A stretch of DNA of 64,000 nucleotides from Paraflavitalea devenefica (GTDB lineage: Bacteria; Bacteroidota; Bacteroidia; Chitinophagales; Chitinophagaceae). The position numbers and the translations under genes were made by a program. The notes under the pieces are model-generated. The model saw only the letters and a list, made by a program, of their open reading frames with translations, was not told the origin of the DNA and ran no database searches. Each line of letters starts with the position of its first letter. Position 1 is the stretch's first letter. Shown one piece after another: positions 28,507-38,309 of the stretch. The stretch is taken from NCBI RefSeq assembly GCF_011759375.1, contig NZ_JAARML010000007.1, forward strand, positions 186,001 to 250,000, read 5' to 3'.

Positions 28507-30659
28507 TATTTTGTATTCGCCTTCAATGATTCGGCCACCGCTGCATAGGCCAGCTTGCGCACATATGCCTCTGTCCATAAACCTATTGGCTCGCCGGCTC
28601 TCCAGTAGGAATTGGCCGGACTGTCGAGCGGGGCCCAGATCGTAATGCCATAGCGCTGTGGAGCAGGAATCAATTCAAAATATTTATCGATCACATATTT
28701 GTACATATCCGCCTGCGCTTTGTAATGTTCTGCAGTCGCCGCCGGGGTTTTTACGCCCACGCCAATGTCCATCTCCGATACTTTGATCAGTTTACCTGTA
28801 GCAGCCAGTAACTTGAACATTTCGGCTATCTTGTCTTTACTGGTAGTGGTGCTGATGTGCATTTGGGTACCGATGCCATCCACCTTGGCACCCTTGCTTT
28901 CAATATATTTTACATACTCGATGATCCCGCGGCATTTATCGAGATTGTATTCGAGGTTATAGTCGTTGATAAAATGAATATCAGTGGCATTACCGTATTG
29001 CCGGGCCAGCTTAAAGGCCATGACGCCATAATCCTTACCGAGGTAATCCTGCCAGAAAAACTCATCGGCCGCCAACGTCCTGCCGATGCCAGTCTTCAAC
29101 TCATAAGGATTGCCATCGTCCATGGGCTCATTCAACACATCCCAGGCTTTTACATTCGTTTTGCAGACAGTCAGCATGCCCTTCATCCATTTATCAAGCG
29201 TTCCTGATATGATCGTTGTTTTTTCTACAGGCGTCTTTTCTACCACGGTGGTAGTACCCCCGACCGCTTTGTTGCTTTTCAGCACTACATCGTCTATATA
29301 TACCGTGCCGGCAAACTCACCGTAGCTATAGATCAACCTGATCCTGTCGGCAGCCGTGGCGGTGGTGGCGATCGTGACCAATTTCCAATCAGTCGTCACA
29401 GCCACCTGGCCAAAACCGTTGGAGGAATAGTTGGCGCTTTGCAACTCGGGGCGGATGGTGCCCGCAGCCGTACCCTTTACCCAAAAGCTCAGCTCGTATG
29501 TTTCCCCATTGGTCAGGGGTGCTGCAAAGGAATAGCTGGTTTGCACATCCCAGAAATTAGTGGTCTTGCTCGGGTTGGTCACATAAAAGGCCTTGCCTGT
29601 GTTCCCCACGCCCATACCACTGGCAGTTATTCCCCTGGTAGAGTTGTTGCCCCAGCCTCCCCAGCCACTGCCCGACTCAAAATCGCCATTCGCAACAAGG
29701 TTAGTAATGAGCGGAGGTCCCTGCGTATCGTATACATACAGGTTATTCACATCAATAGAATACGTTACCCCCGGTTTGTAGCCCAGGTCAAAATGCAGCT
29801 TGATATTGTCGCCGGCAAAATCAGTGATGGTGAACCGGATCTCCTTCCAGGATATACCGGTCGTGAACGTTTCGGTAGCCGTGCCGGATTTCGTCCAGTC
29901 TATCTTCGGCGTGTTATTGTTCAACCCTTCAAAGGCTATACGGCCTTCACCGGGAATATCCGATTTGATATACACCACCACTTCATACTTATGCGTCTTG
30001 TTCACCGCAATGGTGGGGGTGATCAATTGCAGATCGGTAGCTGCAGACGAACCACCAGCCGACACCAGCTTCACGGCCTTGTTGCCGGTACCCATTCCCA
30101 CGGCATCTTCTACTGTAATACCAGCGCCGGGGTTGGTCAGGTTCCAGCCGGTAAAACTCTTATCCTTTAAGCCCGCCAGGTTCAGGTCATTGGCATAAGC
30201 AGGGGAAGTCACCACCATCGGGGCAAGCAATCCTTTCAGGTAAGCCGCATTCTGATTGGCATGCCACAACAGCGTATGGCCGTAAACAGACATGCCTGCC
30301 TTATTGGCTGTTTCCAGGAAGGTCTTTACTTTGTCTAAAGCTAAACTCCCATCTGCCTGTACCACCGCGCCATGTTTCATATCATACCCCACTACCAATT
30401 CATCGAAGTTCGTATTGGCCAACCTGTATTTTACCCCTTTATCCAGGTATTCCTGTAGATTAAGCGCAACCCCCCATTTAAAATTGGGATGCGCCCCGCG
30501 GTTGATATAGCTCTTCAAAGCCGGGTAGGCATCGAGGTCTTCCTGCACCGCCACTTCGTCCGGCTTGTCTACATCGAATCCCGGCGCTTTATATTTGTTG
30601 CAGGCAACCATCATGACCAGGACCATGACACCCGCTGTAATTGTATGTAGTTTGTTCAT
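28506..30659 (-). CDS. GH10 xylanase with carbohydrate-binding modules inserted in the catalytic domain
   Basis: A 717-residue lipoprotein (VLVMMVAC) endo-xylanase whose GH10 barrel is interrupted. The first part (about 40-150) has ALNLQEYLDKGVKY and GHTLLWHANQN. Two beta-sandwich modules of the CBM4/9-22 type follow (about 165-320 and 325-470; LVANGDFESGSGWGGWG marks the second). The barrel then resumes with acid/base Glu511 in WDVLNEPM and nucleophile Glu629 in VSEMDIG. This split layout is established for surface xylanases of xylanolytic Bacteroidetes (Prevotella Xyn10C type). In the same operon as tandem SusCD and the XusE-like gene, it is the likely cell-surface endo-xylanase that makes oligomers for import. 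Confidence 0.93.
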   Translation of the reverse strand: MNKLHTITAGVMVLVMMVACNKYKAPGFDVDKPDEVAVQEDLDAYPALKSYINRGAHPNFKWGVALNLQEYLDKGVKYRLANTNFDELVVGYDMKHGAVVQADGSLALDKVKTFLETANKAGMSVYGHTLLWHANQNAAYLKGLLAPMVVTSPAYANDLNLAGLKDKSFTGWNLTNPGAGITVEDAVGMGTGNKAVKLVSAGGSSAATDLQLITPTIAVNKTHKYEVVVYIKSDIPGEGRIAFEGLNNNTPKIDWTKSGTATETFTTGISWKEIRFTITDFAGDNIKLHFDLGYKPGVTYSIDVNNLYVYDTQGPPLITNLVANGDFESGSGWGGWGNNSTRGITASGMGVGNTGKAFYVTNPSKTTNFWDVQTSYSFAAPLTNGETYELSFWVKGTAAGTIRPELQSANYSSNGFGQVAVTTDWKLVTIATTATAADRIRLIYSYGEFAGTVYIDDVVLKSNKAVGGTTTVVEKTPVEKTTIISGTLDKWMKGMLTVCKTNVKAWDVLNEPMDDGNPYELKTGIGRTLAADEFFWQDYLGKDYGVMAFKLARQYGNATDIHFINDYNLEYNLDKCRGIIEYVKYIESKGAKVDGIGTQMHISTTTSKDKIAEMFKLLAATGKLIKVSEMDIGVGVKTPAATAEHYKAQADMYKYVIDKYFELIPAPQRYGITIWAPLDSPANSYWRAGEPIGLWTEAYVRKLAYAAVAESLKANTK

Positions 30660-30692
30660 AACAATGATGAAGATTAAATATGGCAGAATTGA

Positions 30693-31646
30693 TTACTTGG
30701 CTACCGGAATATAAGTTTCCATGGTTACCGCACGGTCCCGCATCACGAGGGTATCTGTAGCCGCCACCTGCATATCGGGCAGGGTAACATTATAGCTCAG
30801 GTACAGTGCATCACGGTCTTTGCCGCCCCAACTGTTCTTCTCCCCACGCTTGACAAACTGGCCGCTGCCGGTAGCCGTAAAACTGGCATTGGCAGCTGTG
30901 ACCGTACATTTCCCGGCATTGTCGAATTGCAGCAGTAGCGGACAATTTACGTTCGCCCCATTCTTGTCCTTGAACACGACAGGAAATTCGATCTCCTTCA
31001 TCGCGCGCGTGTACAATTTGTTTACCTCATCATCTTCCACATATTGTTTATGCCGTACAAGGGTTTGGTTCACGCTGCCCGTGATCACATCCTTGCCCCG
31101 GCGCAGGTAATTGCCATGCCAGGGATTTACATATTTGATGGCATAGAGAATAAAATCCTTACCCACCAGGATGGAGTCAGCACCCGACTTATCTATGATC
31201 CGCAAAGGGATCACATAGGTATTTTTGATTGCTTTGGGATCATTGAAGAAAGCATCTGTCAATTGCACTTCCACACCGCCGGTGAGGCCGCCTTCCGGGA
31301 TAACGATGCTGTTGGCCGCCAGTGAATAATAGTTATTGGGCATGGGCAATATTTCATCCTTACCCGCGCCAAATAAAAGACCATTGCCCAACAAAGCATT
31401 GTCTACAGCAATCCCGATATGCAGGTTCTTCTTGCTGTAATAAACGCCGCCGGTGGTGGCCATGATCTTGCATTTACCCTGGTTATCGAGCTCGGTATTG
31501 AACACATCTTCACCGAACGTAATGGTACGTACCGGATACTGGTAAGCGAAATAAACCGTCTGGTATTCATAATCCGGGAACTCCGCCTTTTTGTTGCAGG
31601 CTGCCAGCACAAAGAGCCCTATGATTGGTAACAGAAACTTTTTCAT
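30693..31646 (-). CDS. XusE-like surface lipoprotein (DUF1735/DUF5627)
   Basis: A 317-residue lipoprotein (LLPIIGLFVLAAC). The N-terminal half matches the DUF1735 pattern of BT_3987-like glycan-binding proteins (YQTVYFAYQYPVRTITFGE), and the C-terminal half matches DUF5627. Proteins of this type occupy the SusE/F position and are thought to sit on the cell surface and bind glycan. It lies between the second SusD (17-33 nt spacings) and the split GH10, the position held by xusE in known xylan loci. The start at 31646 (MKKFLLP) is preferred to an in-frame ATG five codons upstream. Confidence 0.85.
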   Translation of the reverse strand: MKKFLLPIIGLFVLAACNKKAEFPDYEYQTVYFAYQYPVRTITFGEDVFNTELDNQGKCKIMATTGGVYYSKKNLHIGIAVDNALLGNGLLFGAGKDEILPMPNNYYSLAANSIVIPEGGLTGGVEVQLTDAFFNDPKAIKNTYVIPLRIIDKSGADSILVGKDFILYAIKYVNPWHGNYLRRGKDVITGSVNQTLVRHKQYVEDDEVNKLYTRAMKEIEFPVVFKDKNGANVNCPLLLQFDNAGKCTVTAANASFTATGSGQFVKRGEKNSWGGKDRDALYLSYNVTLPDMQVAATDTLVMRDRAVTMETYIPVAK

Positions 31647-31678
31647 TATTCGTATTTTCAATAGTCAATAGAAATCTT

Positions 31679-33448
31679 TTATCGCCATCCCTGGTTTTGC
31701 TCCAAAGAGCCAAACTTCAGGATCTCGCCATAAGGAATGGGGCCATAGATCATAAAAGGCTGAAATTGCCTGTTCTCCACATTAATGATCGAGGGAACGC
31801 TGGTCACGATGCTCACCCCTTTCGCCGTTTCCGTAAGGTTCTCTTTCCACCGGCGAAGGTCCCAGAAGCGGAAACCCTCAAAGCACAGCTCCAGCCTCCG
31901 CTCATTCCTGATCAGGGTCCTCATTTGCTCTTTATCAGCTTTGACAGCTTCCAGGTAAGGATCGTTATTGGTGGTGCCTACACCAGCCCTGATACGAATG
32001 GCTTTAATGACATCGTAGGCAGAAAAAGCGTTACTGCCCGTACCCATCGGTCCCCAGGCTTCATTAGCGGCCTCTGCATAGTTAAGGAACAGCTCTGTAT
32101 ACCTGATGTGCGGTTTATAATGCCGTTGGTTATTGGCCGAATTGGGATTGAGGTTCACATCCTGGCGCAGTAACTTACGCAGGTAGTAACCGGTACGGGT
32201 AGATGTTTCTACTTTGTTCAACGCATCATTCGTGGTACCGTCGGCCGCTGTATTGATCACTGTATTATTCGGTCCCGCGGTACCACCATTCACCAGGATA
32301 AACTGGCGCAAACGGGGGTCGCGGTTGGCATAAGGATCCGCTGCATTATAACCACTGGCTCCATCTGAAATAGGATAGCCATTGGCCATCGGGAAAGCAT
32401 CCACCAGGTTTTGGGTGGGATTGATACGGCCATTGCCAAACAGGCTGGGCGGATAATTGGCCTGCTCCAGGTCGCGGTTATCACCATAATTGTTCCGCCA
32501 TAATACCTCGGGCGGATTGGCGCCATTCGCCAGTCCCGCTATCTCTGAAGCATTCGAATACCAGGTGAGCCCGGTGGCGGCCAGTGCACTGACCCCTCCC
32601 TTGAGCGTTAGTACTTCACCGGCATAGTTGGCAGCATCGGCCCAGGTAGTGGAATTACCAGAACTGAAGGCCGGACTTGCGGCCAGCAAGGCAGCTTTAG
32701 AGCGGATGGCCTTCGCGATACGACCGCTCAATAAACCACGGAAGGTAACTCCCAAAGCACGGTCGTATTGTTCCTTGGTCATGGTCCCAAACTTGGCCGG
32801 GATCTCTGCGGCACTGGGTATGTTCTCAAAATCCAGCGGCAGCAGGGCTTCCGCCTGGTCCAGGTCGCTATAGAGCTGCTTCATGCATGCTTCGAAAGGA
32901 GCACGAGGTTTATTGAAATCACTATTGGCGCCCTGTACTTCCAGGATAAGGGGTACTCCCAGCAGGGACCCACCTTCACCCATACCTCCATGCACTTGTA
33001 ACAGGTGATAATAGAACAACGCCCGCAGGCCATAAGCTTCGCCTTTCACCCGCATGCCAAAGAGCCTGCTCACGGTTTTGTCGGCAGCCCATTGCACCGT
33101 ATCCGCATCACGCAGCACGATATTGATATACTGGATGGCAGCATAAGCATTGGTCCATTGGTTCACCGGGTTATTGTTGGCCGTCCATTGACCATTGGCC
33201 ATCTTCAGGAAACCGCTCGCCTGGTCATTGGTCACCGCATCGTCGGTGGCCACATCGTTGAACGACCAGCCATTGGTGGGTATGCGATTGTAACCGTTGA
33301 GCAAAATGCCAAACGGGAAACGGGCATCATTCGGTACATATTCGTCCGGGTTCAGGTTCCGGTTATTTTCAATGGCCGGCTCCAGCAGGTCTTTGCAACT
33401 GCTCAGTAAAACCACCGAAGCCAACAGGATCATGATATTTTTTTTCAT
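31679..33448 (-). CDS. SusD-like glycan-binding lipoprotein (second pair)
   Basis: A 589-residue RagB/SusD-family protein. It has a lipobox at Cys18 (ASVVLLSSC), an N-terminal SusD-like helical domain with TPR-like helices and the C-terminal RagB/SusD signature IRNERRLELCFEGFRFWDLRRW. It caps the partner SusC barrel on the outer surface and hands over oligosaccharide. The partner is the SusC encoded immediately upstream (gap 34 nt). The next gene follows after 32 nt, so all are one transcript. Confidence 0.93.
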   Translation of the reverse strand: MKKNIMILLASVVLLSSCKDLLEPAIENNRNLNPDEYVPNDARFPFGILLNGYNRIPTNGWSFNDVATDDAVTNDQASGFLKMANGQWTANNNPVNQWTNAYAAIQYINIVLRDADTVQWAADKTVSRLFGMRVKGEAYGLRALFYYHLLQVHGGMGEGGSLLGVPLILEVQGANSDFNKPRAPFEACMKQLYSDLDQAEALLPLDFENIPSAAEIPAKFGTMTKEQYDRALGVTFRGLLSGRIAKAIRSKAALLAASPAFSSGNSTTWADAANYAGEVLTLKGGVSALAATGLTWYSNASEIAGLANGANPPEVLWRNNYGDNRDLEQANYPPSLFGNGRINPTQNLVDAFPMANGYPISDGASGYNAADPYANRDPRLRQFILVNGGTAGPNNTVINTAADGTTNDALNKVETSTRTGYYLRKLLRQDVNLNPNSANNQRHYKPHIRYTELFLNYAEAANEAWGPMGTGSNAFSAYDVIKAIRIRAGVGTTNNDPYLEAVKADKEQMRTLIRNERRLELCFEGFRFWDLRRWKENLTETAKGVSIVTSVPSIINVENRQFQPFMIYGPIPYGEILKFGSLEQNQGWR

Positions 33449-33482
33449 ATGCGTTTGCTTGATTAGGCATAGCAGCCTTTGA

Positions 33483-36302
33483 TTAGAACAAAGCTTTCAC
33501 TCCGAGGTTATAAAAGCGGGTTTGCGGCTCGCTGCCGATATTCATTTCCATGAGCTCCCGCTCGGCAGACAGCGTGAGCAGGTTAAAACCACTCACATAC
33601 ACGCCCAATTCTTTCACGAGCTTCTTTGCTCCGAGCAGACCCGTCATATCATAGGAAACCTGCACCTTGGCCAGGTCGAAACGATTGGCCTTGTACAGCC
33701 AGAAATCGGAGGAGCGGAAATTGTTATCGCTGTTGAAAGTGGTGAGCCTGGGGTACTTCGCCGTTGCCTGTGTTTCGGGGGTCCAGCGGTCACGCACCAC
33801 GATGGAATATTTATCCTCCCCATCTATCCAGAAATAAGAACTGTTTTTCATACCATAGGCGCCGAAACGGCCGGTACCCAGCGCGAAGAAGGAGAAGTTC
33901 TTCCATTGGGCGCTCAGGTTTACGCCCAATGTGAAGGGTGCGCCAAACCAGCCGCCCTTGCCAAGGAACACTTCATCGCGGGTGTTAATGACACCATCAC
34001 CATTCTGGTCTTTGTACTTGATATCGCCGGGTTTTACCTGGCCGAAGGTTTGCGAAGGTGAATTGGTGATATCGCTGGCATCCTTGAAGAATCCAAGGCT
34101 CTGCAGCCCCCAGATCCCATCGATGGATTTGCCCTGGCGGTATTGGTACTTGTCTTCATACACTTCTGCCCGTTTGGAGGCCGTGGTCCTGTAATAAGTG
34201 CCCACCACACCGAGGGTCCAGTCTACTTCACCCAGCTTTTTATGCAGACCGACGTTGAAGTCGAAACCGATCCGTTTATCATCGTTATAGTTTACAAAAG
34301 GAATAAAAGAAGAAACAGGAAATCCGGTGGTGAAATAAGAAGGGAACAGCGCAGCCGCCTGGATGATATTGCCGGTGATCTTGTTCACAAAGAAATTACC
34401 GTCCACTTTCACCAACCCTTTGAAGAAGGAGCCTTCCAGCCCTACGCTGATCTCCTCCCGTTTGGGAAACTTCATAGCAGGGTTATCCCCTCTTCTCGAT
34501 TCGGTAGCCTGAATGCCGCTGCCGTCTTTCCAGCCATACCAACTGCCCAGCACGGTATAAACACCCTGGTACAAATAATAATTGGTGATATCGAGATCAG
34601 TATGCAGGATACCTGCCGAAGCCGTCAGGCGCAGGTCATCTACCACGGCATTGCCGCGCAGGAACGCTTCATTGCTCAGGCGCCAGCCCAAAGACACCGT
34701 GGGAGAAAAAGCCTGCCGGTTGCCTTCAGGCAATTTGGCGCTGTGCACCAGGGCGCCACTGAAATCGGCATAGTAAGTATGCTTAAAGTTATAGCCCAAC
34801 TGCAAACCAAGGTTGGCATTGCTGGTGGCATGGTATACGGCCGACTCCTTTTGCTGCCAGCCATTCATCAGCAACACCGCAGAAAGATGGTGTTTATCCC
34901 GGATGGAGTTTACATAGTTGAATTGAGTCGTGGCCGAAATGGTTTGGCTGTACCAGCTATTGCTCACATTCTGCACGCCCGGGGTGGCGTCCTGTCCGTA
35001 CCGGGTAAGACTGCTGATGAGGTCCTTACCGGCGTAATTATTCCATACCGGCGCATACACGGCGTAGGTATTGTTGAAAGCGAGGTTATAGGAAGCATTG
35101 TAATCGACGGCAAAAGTGCCACGGAAGGTCAACCCCTTCAACAGGTTGCGGAGGTCCGCCTGTATCCCCGTGTTGAACTGGAATTGCCGGCTGGTATACT
35201 TGTTATTCCCGCCTGCATAGATCGCGGCAAAGGGATTGGTTTGGTCCAGTTGCGTACCACCCAGCAAATACTTGCCATCAATGATATGGTCGCTGTTCTT
35301 GATAAACACCTGCGAGGCTTCGTCATCCGGCTCGACCATATCGATCGGGATGAGCGGGGCAAAGCGGTGCGGGCGCAAAGTAGCTGCACTGCCCCAGTAA
35401 TTGGTGTTCACGCCCTTGCCTGTATAAAAAATAGCGGTCGCATCCACGTTACAGGAAATATAGTCGCTGAGGGTGATGTCCACATTCCCCCGCAGGTTCA
35501 GCCGGTCGATCCGGTCATTCTTGATCGCTTCCCCGAATTTGAGCAGTGAGCCGGCTGTCTGGTAACCGATATTCGTATAATACCGCGCTTTATCACCACC
35601 ACCTGAGATCTCCGCCGTGACATCATAGCGGCCCAAAGCCTTCTTCAGGTATTGATCGGAGTAATAGTCTACACTGGGATAACGGTAAGGATTTTTGCCC
35701 GACGCATAGTTAAAGATCGTCGCATCGCTGTACAGGTCTGTCAGCCCGTCATTACGACGCGCCTCATTGTACAGCGTCATATATTCGGCCGAACCGAGGT
35801 ATTTGGGATAAACCTTGGGTACATGCATGCCGGCATTCACCCGTACGTCAATGCGCTGCGCTCCTTCCTGGCCGCGTTTGGTGGTAATATACACCACCCC
35901 TTTGCCGGCCCGGCTACCGAAGAGCGCCACTGCATTGACGCCCTTCAGGAAAGAGATCTGAGCGATCTCTGTCGGCAACACATTACCGGCATCGCGGGGC
36001 ACCCCGTCAATGACCAGCAGGTAACTGCCCATGCCCCACATACTATTGCCATTAAAGCCATTGGCCCAGGCATCCATATTGGCAAGGCTATAGGTCATAT
36101 AATTTTGCTTCATTTGCGCCGGTACATCAACGACCGACACACCGCCCAACAGGTCTTTTTGGTCCACCTTGCGGAAAGCCACCTGCACGGCCTGGCGCTC
36201 CGGGGCCTTAGGGGTAACAGTAATGATGGTATCCTGTGCGCGGACAGCCAGCTCACTCGCCACCAGCCCACAGGTTACCATTAATATCTTTATATGCTTC
36301 AT
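33483..36302 (-). CDS. SusC-like TonB-dependent transporter lacking the N-terminal extension (second pair)
   Basis: A 939-residue outer-membrane transporter for xylan-derived oligosaccharides. It has a signal peptide, then a plug domain (about 50-170; YLLVIDGVPRDAGNV and FGSRAGKGVVYITTKRG), then a beta-barrel ending in an aromatic strand (FYNLGVKALF). The CarboxypepD_reg-like domain that precedes the plug in most SusC proteins is missing, so it is about 100 residues shorter than its neighbour at 38310. This is usual for the second SusC in tandem xylan loci as far as I recall. It is separated from the preceding SusD by 115 nt of hairpin-rich sequence, unlike the tight spacings elsewhere in the operon. 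Confidence 0.93.
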   Translation of the reverse strand: MKHIKILMVTCGLVASELAVRAQDTIITVTPKAPERQAVQVAFRKVDQKDLLGGVSVVDVPAQMKQNYMTYSLANMDAWANGFNGNSMWGMGSYLLVIDGVPRDAGNVLPTEIAQISFLKGVNAVALFGSRAGKGVVYITTKRGQEGAQRIDVRVNAGMHVPKVYPKYLGSAEYMTLYNEARRNDGLTDLYSDATIFNYASGKNPYRYPSVDYYSDQYLKKALGRYDVTAEISGGGDKARYYTNIGYQTAGSLLKFGEAIKNDRIDRLNLRGNVDITLSDYISCNVDATAIFYTGKGVNTNYWGSAATLRPHRFAPLIPIDMVEPDDEASQVFIKNSDHIIDGKYLLGGTQLDQTNPFAAIYAGGNNKYTSRQFQFNTGIQADLRNLLKGLTFRGTFAVDYNASYNLAFNNTYAVYAPVWNNYAGKDLISSLTRYGQDATPGVQNVSNSWYSQTISATTQFNYVNSIRDKHHLSAVLLMNGWQQKESAVYHATSNANLGLQLGYNFKHTYYADFSGALVHSAKLPEGNRQAFSPTVSLGWRLSNEAFLRGNAVVDDLRLTASAGILHTDLDITNYYLYQGVYTVLGSWYGWKDGSGIQATESRRGDNPAMKFPKREEISVGLEGSFFKGLVKVDGNFFVNKITGNIIQAAALFPSYFTTGFPVSSFIPFVNYNDDKRIGFDFNVGLHKKLGEVDWTLGVVGTYYRTTASKRAEVYEDKYQYRQGKSIDGIWGLQSLGFFKDASDITNSPSQTFGQVKPGDIKYKDQNGDGVINTRDEVFLGKGGWFGAPFTLGVNLSAQWKNFSFFALGTGRFGAYGMKNSSYFWIDGEDKYSIVVRDRWTPETQATAKYPRLTTFNSDNNFRSSDFWLYKANRFDLAKVQVSYDMTGLLGAKKLVKELGVYVSGFNLLTLSAERELMEMNIGSEPQTRFYNLGVKALF

Positions 36303-36332
36303 GAATTTCTATGTTAAGTTTTGCTAAGAAAA

Positions 36333-36416
36333 CGCTTGTCAGAGTTTATCCCGCTCTGCGGGGCTGAGCTTGTCGAAGCCGCTTGTCAGACCTCAGACCT
36401 CGGACTTCGGTCTTTC
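36333..36416. repeat. Hairpin-rich REP-like intergenic element
   Basis: Within 84 nt there are three structures. An 11-nt direct repeat CGCTTGTCAGA occurs at 36333-36343 and 36380-36390. There is a hairpin CCCGC-TCT-GCGGG (36351-36363) and a second one, GCTT-GTCG-AAGC, within 36368-36380. Heptads of the form CAGACCT/CGGACTT end the element. GCTGAGCTTGTCGAAGC is a sequence commonly seen in bacterial intergenic repeats. It sits between the first SusD and the second SusC and could stabilise or process the operon mRNA. Confidence 0.6.
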
Positions 36417-36417
36417 C

Positions 36418-38298
36418 TCACCAACCCGGGTTCTGCGGAAACTCCAGGTACATGCTTGCGTCTGAATTCTTTAACGGGAACCAATAGTGTTTTTCGGTAA
36501 ACCGGCGCTCCAGGATCGTTACTTCCCGCAGGTTGAGCACCCGGTTATTCTTCGGATCAGCGGAGTTGAAACCGGGCGCCCGGTCAAACTCTACAGACTT
36601 CTTCAACGTATAGGGCGCCTGTATGAGCTGCATCCAGCGGCGCAGGTCATTGAAACGATGTCCCTCAAAAGAGAGCTCCACTGCCCGTTCACGCCGCATC
36701 TCAGGCATAAAGGCCTCCAGCGAACCGGTGAATTGAGCGGCCACATGTCCCACGCCCGCCCGGTCGCGGAGCACGTTGATGGCTTCCGTGGCAGTCCTGC
36801 CGTAATTGTCCGACTTACCGGCAGCAGAGCCATACCCTTGCGCAGCCGCCTCGGCATACATCAGGTACACATCGGCCAGGCGCATATAGGGCAGGTGAAT
36901 ATTGAGGCCTTTATCATAGGAATAGCCATTGTCAAACTTGTTCGAAGTAATGGGAATGAACTTGTACAACAGGTAACCTGTACGGCTACCTGTACTTACA
37001 TCCCGGTAACTACCGCCCGTAAACAGGTTGGCATACCGGTTAGCTTCGATAGGCGCCGCGCCCTGGATACATTTCACACCGTCGTACACAAAATCGTTGT
37101 AAAACCGCGGGTCCCTGCCTCTCCAGGGATAGTTGGGGTCATAACCCGACTCTGCATCCGGCTGGGTAATATCCTTGATGGGCAACCCATTCGCCATGCC
37201 ATAATAATCTACATAATTGGCAGTAGGGGCAAAAGTGATCGCTTCATCTACCAGGACGGAATTAGGTCCATATTGCTTGGCCGTTCCATAAGTCGATCCG
37301 TGCGCGAAATAATAAGGACCGCGGAAAATAGCTTCTGTGCTACCCGGCATTTGGAAGTTCTGACCGGAAGAATAGAAATTGGTATAATATTTCGAAAACT
37401 CCACCAGCTTATAAGGCGCTTCACCCACCTCGCACAACTGCAGCGCTTCGCCCAACGCCACCGCTGCCTTCTTGCAGTATTCAGCATGATAGGTTTTGTT
37501 GCCGGTAGAAACATAGTTCATCAGCGGACTGCCCGCCCACAGATAGTTCTTACCCAGGTAAGACAGCGCCATGATCTTGTTGATGCGCAATTGGTTTTTA
37601 CCCAGCGTTCTTTTACCCGCTGTGGTATTGTCCCAGTTGATGGGCAGCAGGTTCGCCGCTTCCTGGAAATCGGCAGCCGCCTTATCGGCGCACTCACTGT
37701 ATTTCAGCCGGGGCAACGTCAGCTTCTGGTCGCCAGGCAACACTTTGTCAATATAAGGCAACCCACCAAAATACTGGATGAACATGAAATGGAACCAGCC
37801 ACGGAAGAACAACAGTTGCCCCTTGATCAGGTTCTTCTCTTCCTGTGTGGCATCCGTCAGCTTGTCCATATTCTCCAGGCCCATATTACATTTGCGGATG
37901 CCGTACCAACCCAGCTTCCAGAGCGACTTGGTAAAACGGTCATCATTCGTGTTCGTATTGTTACGGTCCATCCAGCCGGCCTGCCAGCCATCGTACTGTG
38001 CCTGCCAGCCCCAGAAATCACCGTTATCGATCTTCACCACAAAGTGGAAATCACGCGCAGTGCTCTGGATCTCGTCCTCGCCCCAGTTCCAGCTATTGGT
38101 CCAGTAGGCATTCGAGAAATCCGGGATACAATGATAGAGCTCTTCTGTATAACCCTGGAAATTGGTAAAGTCTTTAAAAGCATTTTCTGCTGATACGATG
38201 GATTGTGGTTCCCGGTCCAGGAACTTCTTGCAGGAGGTCAGTCCCCACAAGACAGCCACCACGCACACCACCGGCAAAGTCTTACTATATTTATTCAT
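36418..38298 (-). CDS. SusD-like glycan-binding lipoprotein (first pair)
   Basis: A 626-residue RagB/SusD protein with a lipobox at Cys23 (VAVLWGLTSC) and CKKFLDREPQS just after it. The first helical domain contains LLFFRGWFHFMFIQYFGGLPYID, the classic SusD TPR-like segment, and the C-terminus has RRERAVELSFEGHRFNDLRRW. It pairs with the SusC whose stop is 12 nt upstream. It differs clearly from the second SusD at 31679, so the two pairs probably prefer different xylan decorations or chain lengths (inference). Confidence 0.94.
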   Translation of the reverse strand: MNKYSKTLPVVCVVAVLWGLTSCKKFLDREPQSIVSAENAFKDFTNFQGYTEELYHCIPDFSNAYWTNSWNWGEDEIQSTARDFHFVVKIDNGDFWGWQAQYDGWQAGWMDRNNTNTNDDRFTKSLWKLGWYGIRKCNMGLENMDKLTDATQEEKNLIKGQLLFFRGWFHFMFIQYFGGLPYIDKVLPGDQKLTLPRLKYSECADKAAADFQEAANLLPINWDNTTAGKRTLGKNQLRINKIMALSYLGKNYLWAGSPLMNYVSTGNKTYHAEYCKKAAVALGEALQLCEVGEAPYKLVEFSKYYTNFYSSGQNFQMPGSTEAIFRGPYYFAHGSTYGTAKQYGPNSVLVDEAITFAPTANYVDYYGMANGLPIKDITQPDAESGYDPNYPWRGRDPRFYNDFVYDGVKCIQGAAPIEANRYANLFTGGSYRDVSTGSRTGYLLYKFIPITSNKFDNGYSYDKGLNIHLPYMRLADVYLMYAEAAAQGYGSAAGKSDNYGRTATEAINVLRDRAGVGHVAAQFTGSLEAFMPEMRRERAVELSFEGHRFNDLRRWMQLIQAPYTLKKSVEFDRAPGFNSADPKNNRVLNLREVTILERRFTEKHYWFPLKNSDASMYLEFPQNPGW

Positions 38299-38309
38299 AA
38301 CGGTCCTGT

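Noticed and set aside
34143..35549. A 468-codon plus-strand open frame opposite a SusC gene
   Set aside because: It is the antisense frame of a clear TonB-dependent transporter, with low-complexity residues, no signal peptide or family signature, and many similar shadows.
36487..38193. A 568-codon plus-strand open frame opposite the first SusD
   Set aside because: The codon pattern of the minus strand explains it; the sense gene has strong SusD signatures, while this frame has none.
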